From an uncultured Collinsella sp. (GTDB taxonomy: Bacteria; Actinomycetota; Coriobacteriia; Coriobacteriales; Coriobacteriaceae), in assembly GCA_958350755.1 (NCBI GenBank), contig CATWID010000001.1:1-64000 (forward strand): 64,000 nucleotides of DNA, given 5' to 3'. Below, piece after piece: positions 25,522-33,913 of the stretch. The position numbers and the translations under genes were made by a program. The notes under the pieces are model-generated. The model did not search any database, had not been told where the DNA came from, and worked only from the letters and a program-made list of their open reading frames with translations. Positions within the stretch are counted from its first letter, which is position 1, and each line of letters opens with the position of its first letter.

Positions 25522-26862
25522 CTAACTCCATTCAGCGATGTCGATCATTCTACGGAGGCGCCATGTAAGCGCCTCTTTTAGATATGGCAGCCTTGCCGTG
25601 AGCGCGTTGTTTCTGGACAGAATCTCGATTGCCTCGTCAACGAAGCCTTCGAGTTTGTCGCCGTCAAACCAGCCCATGTCCTCGACGAGCAACATTTGTT
25701 TGGCGGGGCTTGAATGAAATTGTGCGCTGGTAAAACTGTGCTCTCCCGCCCTAAGCTCCTCTAGTGATATGTTGCACCAGAGTGATGAGCCCGAATCGAA
25801 GATGGGGGCTGGTCTGCAGACCAGTGAGTTGACGTTTCGCACGAGGCCGAAGTTGCGCCAATGACGATCGTAGTTGGCAATGATGTCGTCACATACGATC
25901 ATGCGGTCAAGGGCGTCTTTTATATCTGTCGCTCCAAGCTCCTCACAGTTTGCTACATACCGTTCGTAATCGGTTAGTCGCTCGTCTGCATTTGCATGCT
26001 GGTTTACATAGAACGCAGGGACATATTCTTCTTCGTCAGTTAAGAAGACATTGCATGTGCTCAAGGCAGAAGTACCTGTGCCTTCGAGCGAATAGGGTAC
26101 ATAATCGCAAGCGTTTAGGATGCGACGGTGAAGTGCGGTCGCCACCATCTCGTTATAGGGTTCCTGGTTCAGGTGCGCACCTGCCTTGTGGAGTATTCGA
26201 CGGTCATCCTCGCATGTCCAGTACTTTTGAAGATTGCCGTCCGAGGTGTTGTCGGGCTTTGCGGCAGCTGCCTTGCCCTCTGGGGCGAAGGGCGCGATGC
26301 TGAGAGAGACGTCGTCAAAAGCATTATTGAAGAAATTGATATCTTCCCACGCGAGACCGGAGCCTTGGGGTCTAATCCAATACTGGTCGGATAAGGAGAG
26401 GCCAAGATTTCGCTGTACGAGTTCATCGGGAACATCGACTGCGGCTTCTGCAAGCAGGGAGGCTAGCCCAATGCGTGCGAGCGGGATACCGCGGCCGCGC
26501 CACCAGATGCGGAAGGAGTCGAGCGATACAGGTTTGCTGGGAGCAAAAACTCCAATAGGGGCGTGGGCACGATCGACGTCGGCGCCGATGTGGGTGAAGT
26601 CTTTCCGTGATCTGCTGTAGACCAGCTGGGCCACTTCGTGCGTGCGGTTCATGAGGGTAAATGCGATTTCGCTTTTCCCATGCCCGCGACGAGGCCGTCC
26701 CCCTCTTTTGGTTGCGGAGCGGAGTCGCGTGTCTACGCTGTCTTTGTCGATAAGCCACACGCCAGAAGCCTTGCGGGCGGTCAGCGCGCCGTTCTTAATG
26801 AGCTCCTGCACCCTGCGCGGGGTGATGCCGAGCAGTTCGGCGGCTTCCTTTGTAGTCAACAT
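25522..26862 (-). CDS. HipA-like kinase domain protein with N-terminal excisionase-type HTH
   Basis: A 446-aa protein of the HipA-like kinase superfamily. Residues 1-55 are an excisionase/MerR-like helix-turn-helix (LTTKEAAELLGITPRRVQELIKNG) ending in a basic stretch (RSATKRGGRPRRGHGK). The rest resembles HipA-like proteins: SLSDQYWIRP and WEDINFFNNAF near residues 175-200, a glycine-rich TSDGNLQKYW near residue 222, and the catalytic segment CDDIIANYDRHWRNFG near residue 340 with Asp, Asn and His in HipA-like spacing, then a metal-Asp candidate in PAPIFDSGSS. HipA kinases phosphorylate translation factors and induce growth arrest. No separate hipB gene is present; the HTH may supply its DNA-binding role. 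A perfect 23-bp inverted repeat lies just upstream. Confidence 0.7.
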   Translation of the reverse strand: MLTTKEAAELLGITPRRVQELIKNGALTARKASGVWLIDKDSVDTRLRSATKRGGRPRRGHGKSEIAFTLMNRTHEVAQLVYSRSRKDFTHIGADVDRAHAPIGVFAPSKPVSLDSFRIWWRGRGIPLARIGLASLLAEAAVDVPDELVQRNLGLSLSDQYWIRPQGSGLAWEDINFFNNAFDDVSLSIAPFAPEGKAAAAKPDNTSDGNLQKYWTCEDDRRILHKAGAHLNQEPYNEMVATALHRRILNACDYVPYSLEGTGTSALSTCNVFLTDEEEYVPAFYVNQHANADERLTDYERYVANCEELGATDIKDALDRMIVCDDIIANYDRHWRNFGLVRNVNSLVCRPAPIFDSGSSLWCNISLEELRAGEHSFTSAQFHSSPAKQMLLVEDMGWFDGDKLEGFVDEAIEILSRNNALTARLPYLKEALTWRLRRMIDIAEWS

Positions 26863-26871
26863 CGCGAAACC

Positions 26872-26933
26872 CTTCGCCAGAACGAATAGTTTTATATAGC
26901 CAATTGTAATTAAAACTATTCGTTCTGGCGAAG
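26872..26933. promoter_or_regulatory. Perfect 23-bp inverted repeat upstream of HipA-like gene
   Basis: Left arm 26872-26894 and right arm 26911-26933 are perfect reverse complements (core AACGAATAGTTTT), with a 16-nt AT-rich spacer that contains the TATATA-like box of the minus-strand gene. The left arm ends 10 nt from the start codon. It looks like an autoregulatory operator or a strong 5' UTR hairpin. AT content is well above neighbouring DNA. Confidence 0.8.
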
Positions 26934-27085
26934 AGTTTTAAGATTGAGGGCGAACTGACAGAAATGAACGGGCTTGGTACGTGTTGTTGCTGGATTTTGC
27001 ATATTTATATAACGCCGCGCGGCCTGTTGCGCCTCGTCCGCAATTCCTTTATTCTTAATTGGCTTCGCGCGAAAGCGCCAAGTGT

Positions 27086-27160
27086 GCCAGTGTGGCGCAA
27101 CGGTAGCGCAACTGATTTGTAATCAGTGGGTTGCAGGTTCGATTCCTGTCACTGGCTCCA
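27086..27160 (+). tRNA. tRNA-Thr (anticodon UGU)
   Basis: A 75-nt cloverleaf: acceptor GCCAGTG/CACTGGC, D-arm GCGC...GCGC, anticodon stem ACTGA/TCAGT with loop TTTGTAA (UGU, reads ACA), T-arm GCAGG-TTCGATT-CCTGT, CCA encoded. TTGTTG-18-TATAAC near 26991-27020 could be its promoter. Confidence 0.92.
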
Positions 27161-27169
27161 TGAGAGTTT

Positions 27170-27207
27170 CGGGCTCTGTTCCTTGTGGGACAGGGCCCGT
27201 TTCTATT
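27170..27207 (+). terminator. Terminator of tRNA-Thr
   Basis: CGGGCTCTGT (27170-27179) pairs with ACAGGGCCCG (27190-27199, one G-U), followed by TTTCTATTT. Confidence 0.75.
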
Positions 27208-27274
27208 TAGGTGGTGCGCCATTGGGTCAGCGCCCATCCCGTTTTTGGTTTGTCTCGTCCTCCAGTTTGTCTAA

Positions 27275-27399
27275 ATCTGTAACACCAAGACCGATATTTG
27301 GCATCTAACTGTTACAGATTGAGATGAAACTTAGGGTGTTTTAGGAATATCTTGATCTGTAACATGTAGAAGCGGAATAGGTCTCCTGCTGTTACAGAT
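27275..27399. repeat. Two tandem ATCTGTAACA palindromes, 80-nt period
   Basis: ATCTGTAACA at 27275-27284 and TGTTACAGAT at 27310-27319 form one inverted repeat; the same arms recur exactly 80 nt later at 27355-27364 and 27390-27399. The 25-nt loops differ in sequence. Confidence 0.85.
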
Positions 27400-27439
27400 C
27401 GAGACAAGGGCAGGTACGGTCCTGGATGTCCTGCTCGAG

Positions 27440-27509
27440 CGTGGATTTCTGGACACGAGAGAGAAGAAAATCTCCCGACCGGAGAACGAGCGTGGATAAT
27501 TAACTTGGA
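27440..27509. repeat. GTGGATAATC palindrome, degraded copy B3
   Basis: GAGCGTGGATTTCT, AAAATCTCCCG and GAGCGTGGATAATTA occur within 70 nt, matching pieces of the arms of copies B1 and B2 but without an intact hairpin. Confidence 0.5.
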
Positions 27510-27556
27510 TAGGGAGCTAAGGTAAACACCGATTGTCTATCGACGGCTTTAGAAAC

Positions 27557-27591
27557 AACGACCCCGATTTCATTGTGGAATCGGGGTCGTT
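27557..27591 (-). terminator. Terminator of the beta-glucoside operon
   Basis: Perfect 13-bp arms AACGACCCCGATT (27557-27569) and AATCGGGGTCGTT (27579-27591), about 100 nt past the stop of the PTS gene. The minus-strand tail is TTGTTTC, so termination is moderate. Confidence 0.65.
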
Positions 27592-27692
27592 TGTGCCTCA
27601 GGAATCCGAATGGATTAATCGAGCTCCTAAGGGACTTCTTGGGTTCTTGCTAATGGTCTGCCGAGGATGTCCCCAATGCAAACAGCGGGCAT

Positions 27693-29093
27693 TTACTCAA
27701 TATAGTTGGGGTTCTTCTTGATGATCACGCGTGCAGCGATGAACGAGACGACGATGGCGATGACGGCGACAACGCACGCCAGTACGAAGTTGCCCATGGA
27801 TCCATCGGGAGCGATAAAAATCAGCGCCGAAAGAAGGCCGGGGCATGCTCCCGCAACATACTCCTTCAGGACGAAGATACCTGCGGGGAGTCCCGCGCAG
27901 AGGGCGCCGATTGCCGTGCCGACAAGCAGGCGGGGACGCTCGATGAGACAGCCGTAGAACGCGGGCTCAGTTACGCCGCAGAGTGCGGTGACGGCAACCG
28001 TGGTGACCATACCCCTCTTCTCCTTGTTGCCTTTCATTGCAGTTGCCAAGGCGAGACTCGTGCCGCCAATGCAGAGGTTTGAGATGAAGCCAAAGATGAT
28101 GGGCGCCCAGCCGAGCTGCGCCAAGCTCGTAACTTCGATTGCGATGTAGGCCTTATCAAGACCGAGCATGACAAAATAGGGGTTAAGGGCTGCAAGGATT
28201 GGAGTAGCGATAAATGCCACGTTATCCATGAGCCACGTGACGGCATCACTCAGCGCGTAGCCCATCATGCTGCCGGCGGGGCCGAGGATAATCAGCTCAA
28301 CAGGCACGACGATAAACATGGTGAGTAGCGGCTTCAAGAACAGTTTGGTAACGTCCGGGATGATTTTCTGAAGACCGCGATCAACAAAGTACATGAACAC
28401 AACGCCCAGTACGATTGGCACCACCGTGCTCGAGTAGTCATTCGTCGGGATGGGGATGCCAAGAAAGTCGAGACCCTCAGCACCGCTAATAGACGAGCTA
28501 ATCATGATTGCGCCCAGCAGCGCGCCCATGATAGGCTGCATCTTCATGACAGCGGCGAGCTGGTAGCCTAGGTAAACGGGCAGGAAGCTAAATGAGGCGC
28601 TGAAGATCGCCAGCAGAACCTGAGCAGTTCCGCTATCGGTGCTCAATCCACAATAATTGACCAGGAGATTCTTAATCGAAAGAATGAGTCCGCCTACGAT
28701 GAGCGCCGGGACGATGGGCATGAATACCTGTGCGGAGACATTTCCGAATTTCTCAACCAGGCTCATGGCAGTGTTGCCGCTTTTGATACCCTCTGCAAGA
28801 TCCTTGGCGGTTTGGGCATCGTCGGCAACCGCGCCGCCGCCGACTTCGATTCCCGCGAAGTCGAGGAAGTCGTTGTAAGCCTCGGTGACGTTGGGGCCGA
28901 TGATCACCTGAAGCTGGCCACCGCTGACTACTGCCCCGAGCGCCTGATCGGCCGATTTGGCGAGCTGGAGATCGATGATCGAGGTGTCTCGTGCGTCGAT
29001 GCGAAGGCGCGTCGCACAATGAGTTACCGATGTAATGTTCTCTTTGCCGCCAACAGCCTTTAGGACTGTTTCGGACATTGCCTGATATTTCAT
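27693..29093 (-). CDS. PTS beta-glucoside-type transporter, EIIBC component
   Basis: A membrane permease that imports and phosphorylates a beta-glucoside. The 466-aa protein has an N-terminal IIB domain with the phosphorylation Cys26 in THCATRLRI, and a IIC domain from about residue 105 with ten or so membrane segments and the GVTEPAFYG motif near residue 390. A C-terminal IIA domain, present in many BglF proteins, is missing, so an external IIA is required; the IIA-Glc gene at 45796-46359 is a candidate. The start follows ggagaaagag. It is the distal gene of an operon with the GH1 enzyme (gap 9 nt). Confidence 0.88.
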   Translation of the reverse strand: MKYQAMSETVLKAVGGKENITSVTHCATRLRIDARDTSIIDLQLAKSADQALGAVVSGGQLQVIIGPNVTEAYNDFLDFAGIEVGGGAVADDAQTAKDLAEGIKSGNTAMSLVEKFGNVSAQVFMPIVPALIVGGLILSIKNLLVNYCGLSTDSGTAQVLLAIFSASFSFLPVYLGYQLAAVMKMQPIMGALLGAIMISSSISGAEGLDFLGIPIPTNDYSSTVVPIVLGVVFMYFVDRGLQKIIPDVTKLFLKPLLTMFIVVPVELIILGPAGSMMGYALSDAVTWLMDNVAFIATPILAALNPYFVMLGLDKAYIAIEVTSLAQLGWAPIIFGFISNLCIGGTSLALATAMKGNKEKRGMVTTVAVTALCGVTEPAFYGCLIERPRLLVGTAIGALCAGLPAGIFVLKEYVAGACPGLLSALIFIAPDGSMGNFVLACVVAVIAIVVSFIAARVIIKKNPNYIE

Positions 29094-29102
29094 CTCTTTC
29101 TC

Positions 29103-30521
29103 CTAGCCTTCCTGCTCCTGATATTTCGAGATAAGGTCTCGGTACCAATACCAGCTCTTTTTGGGGGTGCGCTCTAAATTGTTCTCGAAGTCGATATGGA
29201 CAAGTCCGTATCGTTTTTCGTAGCCGTTGATCCAGCTATACAGATCCATCGTCGACCAGAGGTAGTAGCCCTCAACGCGCGCGCCGTCGCGCTTAGCCCT
29301 CATCATGTGCTCGATGAACTGGCCCAGAAGCTCGATGCGGTCATCATCGTGGATCATTCCGTCTGCGTCTGGTTGCTCATAGGCGCCATGTCCGTTTTCC
29401 GTAATAAAGATGCGGGGCGCGTCATAGCGCTCGTGGACATCCATGATGGTTGAATACATGCAACTTGGGAGTATTTCGCGGCCCCATTTATTGCGGGGAA
29501 CATTGCTGTCGCGGGCGCTTTCAAACAAGGGCGCAATGCATTTTCCTTCGACTTTTTTGCTCGAACCGCCCTTATTGTTCGCCGAAACGGCAAGCTCTCC
29601 ACCGTGCCAGTCGGTTACATACTCTCGGCAATACACGTTGAGTCCAATAAAATCGACTTTACCGTCTCTGAATTCTTCTACGTCATTTGGGGATCGATAG
29701 AGCGAGACGCCAAGTTTTTCAAGGATTTCGTCCATTTCTGGCGGCAGTTGACCCTGAAGCGCTGGTGCCAGAATCATGCGATTGGCGAAAAAGTCTGCGT
29801 ATCGAAATACGTCATCAGGGTGCTCGGTTGCCGGGTCGAGTTCGACAACGCCGCCATCGTGGACGGCGCCGATGATGCCGTCGTAGCCCATTTGACGATA
29901 TGCTCGGACTGCGAGTGCGCTTGCGCGCATCAGGTTGTATTGAAACTGCATGTACGACTGAACGTCGAGCGATCGATTGGGGGGATAGTTGCCCAACATG
30001 TTTACGCAGTAGCTGTAGAAATGCGGCTCGTTAACGGTAGCCCAGATTTTGACGCGGTCTCCAAAGCGCTCAAAGCAAATCTTGGCGTATTTGCAGAACC
30101 ACTCTGCCATGTCGTTGTTCAGCCATCCGCCTTTGCAAGCAAGCGTGAATGGCAGATCGTAATGGAACAGCGTAACGTTGGGCTCTATGCCATTTTCGAG
30201 GCAGCAATCAATGACTCGATTATAAAAATCGATACCCTCTTCATTCACTTCGCCGATACCCGTGGGGATGATTCGACTCCATGAAAGAGAGAAGCGATAG
30301 GTGTTTTGTCCGCCTTCTTTCATCATGCGGATATCTTCTTCATAGCGATGGTAGAAGTCGCAAGATACATCACCGTCAACATGGTTGATGTTCTTATTGC
30401 TTGTGTGGTTAAAGAAATCCCACTCGCCGAGGCCTTTGCCGTCTTCGTTCCAGGCACCCTCGCACTGATAAGACGCCGTGGCGGAACCCCAGAGAAACGG
30501 CATGTTGTTCACGTTGCCCAT
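29103..30521 (-). CDS. 6-phospho-beta-glucosidase (GH1)
   Basis: Cytoplasmic hydrolase of phosphorylated beta-glucosides delivered by the PTS. The 472-aa GH1 enzyme has FLWGSATASYQCEGAW near the start, the acid/base Glu in ATVNEPHFYSY (about residue 171), and the nucleophile Glu in ITENGHG (about residue 370). Near residue 428 SWINGYEKRYG provides Ser, Lys at +7 and Tyr at +9, the phosphate-binding set of 6-phospho-glycosidases; plain beta-glucosidases have Glu in place of this Ser. The second Met (30521) is chosen because aaagggg lies upstream; an in-frame Met at 30539 is less likely. First gene of the operon, divergent from the RpiR gene. Confidence 0.9.
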   Translation of the reverse strand: MGNVNNMPFLWGSATASYQCEGAWNEDGKGLGEWDFFNHTSNKNINHVDGDVSCDFYHRYEEDIRMMKEGGQNTYRFSLSWSRIIPTGIGEVNEEGIDFYNRVIDCCLENGIEPNVTLFHYDLPFTLACKGGWLNNDMAEWFCKYAKICFERFGDRVKIWATVNEPHFYSYCVNMLGNYPPNRSLDVQSYMQFQYNLMRASALAVRAYRQMGYDGIIGAVHDGGVVELDPATEHPDDVFRYADFFANRMILAPALQGQLPPEMDEILEKLGVSLYRSPNDVEEFRDGKVDFIGLNVYCREYVTDWHGGELAVSANNKGGSSKKVEGKCIAPLFESARDSNVPRNKWGREILPSCMYSTIMDVHERYDAPRIFITENGHGAYEQPDADGMIHDDDRIELLGQFIEHMMRAKRDGARVEGYYLWSTMDLYSWINGYEKRYGLVHIDFENNLERTPKKSWYWYRDLISKYQEQEG

Positions 30522-30592
30522 GAATCCCCTTTCCATCATTCAACACGGTGGATACGTGTGACGGAATTACGATTAAGATGACGTCAACTGAT

Positions 30593-30630
30593 TTGAATCA
30601 TAGGAGAACGACCAAAGCTGTTTGATTCAA
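30593..30630. promoter_or_regulatory. Candidate RpiR operator between bgl operon and regulator
   Basis: TTGAATCA (30593-30600) and TGATTCAA (30623-30630) form an inverted repeat, centred 38 nt apart, in the intergenic region between the divergent GH1 and RpiR genes. Confidence 0.45.
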
Positions 30631-30672
30631 TAAATGAACCATAATATCGAGGAGAGCGGAAAGAGGGATCAC

Positions 30673-31506
30673 GTGAATATCAATGACTTCGATGTGCTCA
30701 ATCGCATTAGCTCCATCATCAACAGCGAGTTTGGGTCAAACGATGCCGCCATCGCTCGATATCTCATCGCTCACATTAGGCGTTCGAGCGAAATCAATGT
30801 TGCCGCAATAACCCGCGATGCATTCGTGACCCGTTCCGCTGTTCGTCGTTTCTGCAATCGATTGGGCTACCAGTCTCTTAGCGATTTGAAAGAATCATTT
30901 ACTCAATCAGTCTTTCCAAGCGACTTAAGCCATCGAGAGGAGGAATTTGGCTACGAGGAGTACAGGGCAGAGCTCGACGTTCGCATGATCGAGATGTTCG
31001 CTGAGGTTGAAAGCGGCGTGTCCGATATCGCTATTAAGCACCTTGCCGACGAAATTGATGGCCATAAAAACGTTGAAATCTGGTGCACCAATAATGTGAG
31101 CGCCAATCTCGTACGATTTCAGCAGGAAATGTTTTATGCGGGCAAGATAGTTCGCATAGTTGCTGGGGCTAACGTCGCGGAATTGAAAAACATGGGAGAC
31201 GCTTCGCAGTCATTGATAATTCTCGTATCGGTCTCCGGGCTATTTGCGTCACAGGCGCGTGAGTATCTTGATTGCCGTTCGGGCAGGAAGATTCTAATTA
31301 CTGCGTTTAGCAACGATGACAAATCGAGGTCTTTTGACCGTGTATATCGTCTTGGTAATGCGGGAAACGGAATTGACCGACTCGGCGTTTATTCGAAATA
31401 TGCCATGACTTATTTCTTCGACTTGCTATCGTCGTGTTACTTGAGTCGCTACCCCTGCACCAAGGGGGAGCCGCTCTATGGGTCTACTTTGGCCTGGCCC
31501 GAGTAG
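30673..31506 (+). CDS. MurR/RpiR-family transcriptional regulator
   Basis: A 277-aa regulator with an N-terminal RpiR helix-turn-helix (residues about 5-75, AAITRDAFVTRSAVRRFCNRLGYQSLSDLKE) and a C-terminal SIS sugar-phosphate binding domain (residues 110-240, VEIWCTNNVSANLVRFQ, LIILVSVSGLF). GTG 30673 is preferred because aaagaggg precedes it; an ATG 39 nt upstream lacks an RBS. Divergent from the beta-glucoside operon, so it probably senses a sugar phosphate and controls that operon. Confidence 0.82.
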   Translation: MNINDFDVLNRISSIINSEFGSNDAAIARYLIAHIRRSSEINVAAITRDAFVTRSAVRRFCNRLGYQSLSDLKESFTQSVFPSDLSHREEEFGYEEYRAELDVRMIEMFAEVESGVSDIAIKHLADEIDGHKNVEIWCTNNVSANLVRFQQEMFYAGKIVRIVAGANVAELKNMGDASQSLIILVSVSGLFASQAREYLDCRSGRKILITAFSNDDKSRSFDRVYRLGNAGNGIDRLGVYSKYAMTYFFDLLSSCYLSRYPCTKGEPLYGSTLAWPE

Positions 31507-31537
31507 TTCGGCTCTATAGTTCTCCCGCCTAGAGAAT

Positions 31538-31602
31538 GAGCGTGGATAATCTGCCACTTTGGCCTCAGAAACACGCCAAAAGTGGGAGATTATCCACGCT
31601 CG
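31538..31602. repeat. GTGGATAATC palindrome, copy B2
   Basis: Left arm starting GAGCGTGGATAATCTG (31538) and right arm ending GATTATCCACGCTC (31602) are complementary over about 26 nt with one mismatch and one gap. A further single arm (AAAATCCACGCTCG) follows at 31617-31630. The outer arm sequence matches B1 while the inner stem (CACTTTGGC) differs. Confidence 0.8.
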
Positions 31603-31844
31603 ATGTCAAACGGGAGAAAATCCACGCTCGATTGTGCCGGGGAAGCCCGATCGCGACCTATGTAATAGTGCAAGAAGGACGTTATCGAAGGTCGATATTG
31701 CAGGCGTACTCCACCGTGCAAAAGTGTTCCCTTGGGAAATGTCACCAACGTAGCGAAATCCACCGTCCTTCATATCTAAACTCAACAAAATCGCAGGTAA
31801 AAGGTACATAGATACGCCCGGCACCGTGTATTTAGAGGTTTTCG

Positions 31845-31874
31845 TTGACAGCCCCCAAGGTTGCATCGTATTAT
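31845..31874 (+). promoter_or_regulatory. Strong promoter for the tRNA-Tyr-Thr-Met (tuf) cluster
   Basis: TTGACA (31845-31850), 18-nt spacer, TATTAT (31869-31874), about 60 nt upstream of tRNA-Tyr. Confidence 0.7.
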
Positions 31875-31936
31875 CTTTTTCGTTCGCGGGGGCGGCGGTC
31901 CAAAAGACCAAAGAACCAGCGGATACTTGAACGATT

Positions 31937-32018
31937 GGGAGTTTGCCCGAGTGGTTAATGGGGACGGGCTGTAAACCCGTTGGCTCTGCCTACATAGGTT
32001 CGAATCCTATAGCTCCCA
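31937..32018 (+). tRNA. tRNA-Tyr (anticodon GUA)
   Basis: A class II tRNA with long variable arm: acceptor GGGAGTT/AGCTCCC, anticodon loop CTGTAAA (GUA), variable arm TGGCTCTGCC, T-arm ATAGG-TTCGAAT-CCTAT. CCA is not encoded. Confidence 0.92.
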
Positions 32019-32028
32019 CCCGTCAAGT

Positions 32029-32104
32029 GCCTGTATAGCTCAGTCGGTAGAGCACTTCGTTGGTAACGAAGAGGTCACCAGTTCAAGTCTGGTTGCAGGC
32101 TCCA
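32029..32104 (+). tRNA. tRNA-Thr (anticodon GGU)
   Basis: Acceptor GCCTGTA/TGCAGGC, D-arm GCTC...GAGC, anticodon stem CTTCG/CGAAG with loop TTGGTAA (GGU, reads ACC), CCA encoded. It complements the UGU isoacceptor at 27086. Confidence 0.93.
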
Positions 32105-32107
32105 TCC

Positions 32108-32184
32108 GGCGGTGTAGCTCAGTTGGTTAGAGCACACGGTTCATACCCGTGGCGTCACTGGTTCGAATCCAGTCACCGCTACCA
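32108..32184 (+). tRNA. tRNA-Met (anticodon CAU, elongator type)
   Basis: Acceptor GGCGGTG/CACCGCT (first pair G-U), anticodon stem CACGG/CCGTG with loop TTCATAC (CAU), CCA encoded. The anticodon stem lacks the three G-C pairs of initiator tRNA, so it is an elongator. Confidence 0.9.
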
Positions 32185-32192
32185 TAGGTAAC

Positions 32193-32223
32193 ACGGTGGC
32201 TTCTCAATAGTATGTTGAGAGGC
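32193..32223 (+). promoter_or_regulatory. Leader hairpin between tRNA-Met and tuf
   Basis: GTGGCTTCTCAA pairs with TTGAGAGGCCAC (one mismatch) around a 7-nt loop, without a T run. It may be a processing site separating tRNAs from tuf mRNA. Confidence 0.45.
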
Positions 32224-32280
32224 CACTATGGTATAAAGGCAAAGTCCCGTCCGGGGACGACCTGTTAAGAGGAGGGCTTT

Positions 32281-33471
32281 ATGGCCAAAGAGAAGTTTGA
32301 GCGCACTAAGCCGCATGTTAACATCGGCACCATTGGTCACGTCGACCACGGCAAGACCACGCTGACCGCCGCCATCACCAAGGTTCTCTCTGAGACCGAG
32401 GGCTGCAAGGCTGACTTCACTGCGTTCGAGAACATCGACAAGGCTCCCGAGGAGCGCGAGCGCGGCATCACGATCTCCGTCTCCCACGTTGAGTACGAGA
32501 CTGCTGCCCGTCACTACGCTCACGTTGACTGCCCGGGCCACGCTGACTACGTCAAGAACATGATTTCCGGTGCTGCTCAGATGGACGGCGCTATCCTGGT
32601 CATCGCCGCTACCGACGGCCCCATGGCTCAGACCCGCGAGCACATCCTGCTCGCCCGTCAGGTCGGCGTTCCCTACATCGTCGTCTTCCTGAACAAGTGC
32701 GACATGGTCGACGATGACGAGCTCATCGACCTCGTCGAGATGGAGACCCGTGAGCTCCTCTCCGAGTACGATTTCCCCGGCGACGACATCCCCGTCATCC
32801 GTGGTTCCGCTCTGGGCGCTCTCGAGGGCGACGCCAAGTGGATGGACGCTATCCGCGAGCTCATGAAGGCTGTCGACGAGTACATCCCGACGCCTGCTCG
32901 TAACAACGACCTCCCGTTCCTGATGGCTGTTGAGGACGTTATGACCATCTCCGGCCGTGGTACCGTTGCTACCGGCCGTGTCGAGCGCGGTGAGCTCAAG
33001 CTCAACGAGCCCGTCGAGATCGTCGGCATCAAGGATACCCAGAACACCGTCGTTACCGGTATCGAGATGTTCCGTAAGTCCATGGACTTCTGCGAGGCTG
33101 GCGACAACGTCGGTCTGCTGCTCCGCGGCATCAAGCGCGAGGACATCGAGCGCGGCCAGGTTCTCTGCAAGCCCGGTTCGGTTACCCCGCACACCAAGTT
33201 CACCGGCGAGATCTACGTTCTGACCAAGGAGGAGGGCGGCCGTCACACCCCGTTCTTCGATGGTTATCGTCCTCAGTTCTACTTCCGTACCACCGACGTT
33301 ACCGGTACGGTCAAGCTCCCCGAGGGCACCGAGATGGCTATGCCTGGTGACCACATCACCATCGAGGGCGACCTCATTCACCCGATCGCCATGGAGGAGG
33401 GCCTGCGCTTCGCTATCCGCGAGGGTGGCCACACCGTCGGTTCGGGCATCGTCTCCACGATCATTGAGTAA
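32281..33471 (+). CDS. tuf: Elongation factor Tu
   Basis: EF-Tu delivers aminoacyl-tRNA to the ribosome. The 396-aa GTPase has [13 protein letters not shown] (G1, residue 19), DCPGHADY (G3), NKCDMVDD (G4) and the domain 2/3 blocks [17 protein letters not shown] and [12 protein letters not shown]. Full length, RBS aggagggc. It follows three tRNA genes, an arrangement of tRNA and tuf found in many bacteria; fusA and rpsL are not adjacent. Terminator at 33502-33536. HipA-type kinases can target translation factors; the HipA-like gene lies 5.4 kb upstream (no link shown). Confidence 0.97.
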   Translation: MAKEKFERTKPHVNIGTIGHVDHGKTTLTAAITKVLSETEGCKADFTAFENIDKAPEERERGITISVSHVEYETAARHYAHVDCPGHADYVKNMISGAAQMDGAILVIAATDGPMAQTREHILLARQVGVPYIVVFLNKCDMVDDDELIDLVEMETRELLSEYDFPGDDIPVIRGSALGALEGDAKWMDAIRELMKAVDEYIPTPARNNDLPFLMAVEDVMTISGRGTVATGRVERGELKLNEPVEIVGIKDTQNTVVTGIEMFRKSMDFCEAGDNVGLLLRGIKREDIERGQVLCKPGSVTPHTKFTGEIYVLTKEEGGRHTPFFDGYRPQFYFRTTDVTGTVKLPEGTEMAMPGDHITIEGDLIHPIAMEEGLRFAIREGGHTVGSGIVSTIIE

Positions 33472-33501
33472 ATTAGCTCTTTGATATAGCTGACTTAGAG
33501 A

Positions 33502-33536
33502 GAACCCGGCACTTATAGGGTGCCGGGTTCTTTTCT
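33502..33536 (+). terminator. Terminator after tuf
   Basis: GAACCCGGCAC (33502-33512) pairs with GTGCCGGGTTC (33520-33530), followed by TTTTCT. Confidence 0.92.
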
Positions 33537-33675
33537 GCGCGAGGCTTTTTTGCCCGCCAATTACGTCCAGCTCGCCCTTAAGCGAGCGTGAGGGATCGAT
33601 TAGATCTCGCTGGCTTCATTGATGTGTTCCAAATATGAATGGATCCAGCGAGAACCAATTGATTCGAGGTTTTCA

Positions 33676-33705
33676 TTGACAGCACTTACATAGAGCTGAT
33701 AAAGT
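33676..33705 (+). promoter_or_regulatory. Promoter of rpmG-tRNA-Trp-secE-nusG
   Basis: TTGACA (33676-33681), 18-nt spacer, TAAAGT (33700-33705), 45 nt before the rpmG start. Confidence 0.6.
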
Positions 33706-33750
33706 AACAACTCGTGCCCGTACGGGGCGGATATGAAAGGTTCAGGATAC

Positions 33751-33900
33751 ATGCGTACTCTAGTTACTCTTGCGTGCACTGAGTGCAAGCGCCGCAACTA
33801 TACGACCACCAAGAACAAGTCGACCATGCCTGATCGTATGGAGATTAAGAAGTATTGCCCCTGGTGCCGTCACCACACGCTGCACAAAGAGACTCGCTAG
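33751..33900 (+). CDS. rpmG: 50S ribosomal protein L33
   Basis: A 49-aa protein, [20 protein letters not shown]... ending [14 protein letters not shown]. It is the zinc-binding (C+) form of L33, with two Cys pairs (CTEC and CPWC). The start has the RBS aaaggttcagg. It sits directly before tRNA-Trp and secE-nusG, the usual rpmG-secE-nusG order. Confidence 0.93.
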   Translation: MRTLVTLACTECKRRNYTTTKNKSTMPDRMEIKKYCPWCRHHTLHKETR

Positions 33901-33913
33901 TCTCTAGTTACAT

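Larger units (their letters stand above)
27208..27692. other. Gene-free repeat-rich stretch between tRNA-Thr and the beta-glucoside operon
   Basis: No gene is seen. It contains two tandem palindromes with a period of 80 nt (27275-27319 and 27355-27399), a degraded GTGGATAATC-family palindrome (27440-27509), and the terminator hairpin of the reverse-strand operon (27557-27591). Confidence 0.7.
31507..31936. other. Gene-free stretch before the tRNA-tuf cluster
   Basis: No convincing gene. It holds palindrome B2 (31538-31602) plus an extra half arm (31608-31630), and the promoter of the tRNA cluster (31845-31874). Confidence 0.6.

Noticed and set aside
32193..32223. Terminator before tuf
   Set aside because: Hairpin lacks a T run; kept only as a possible processing hairpin.
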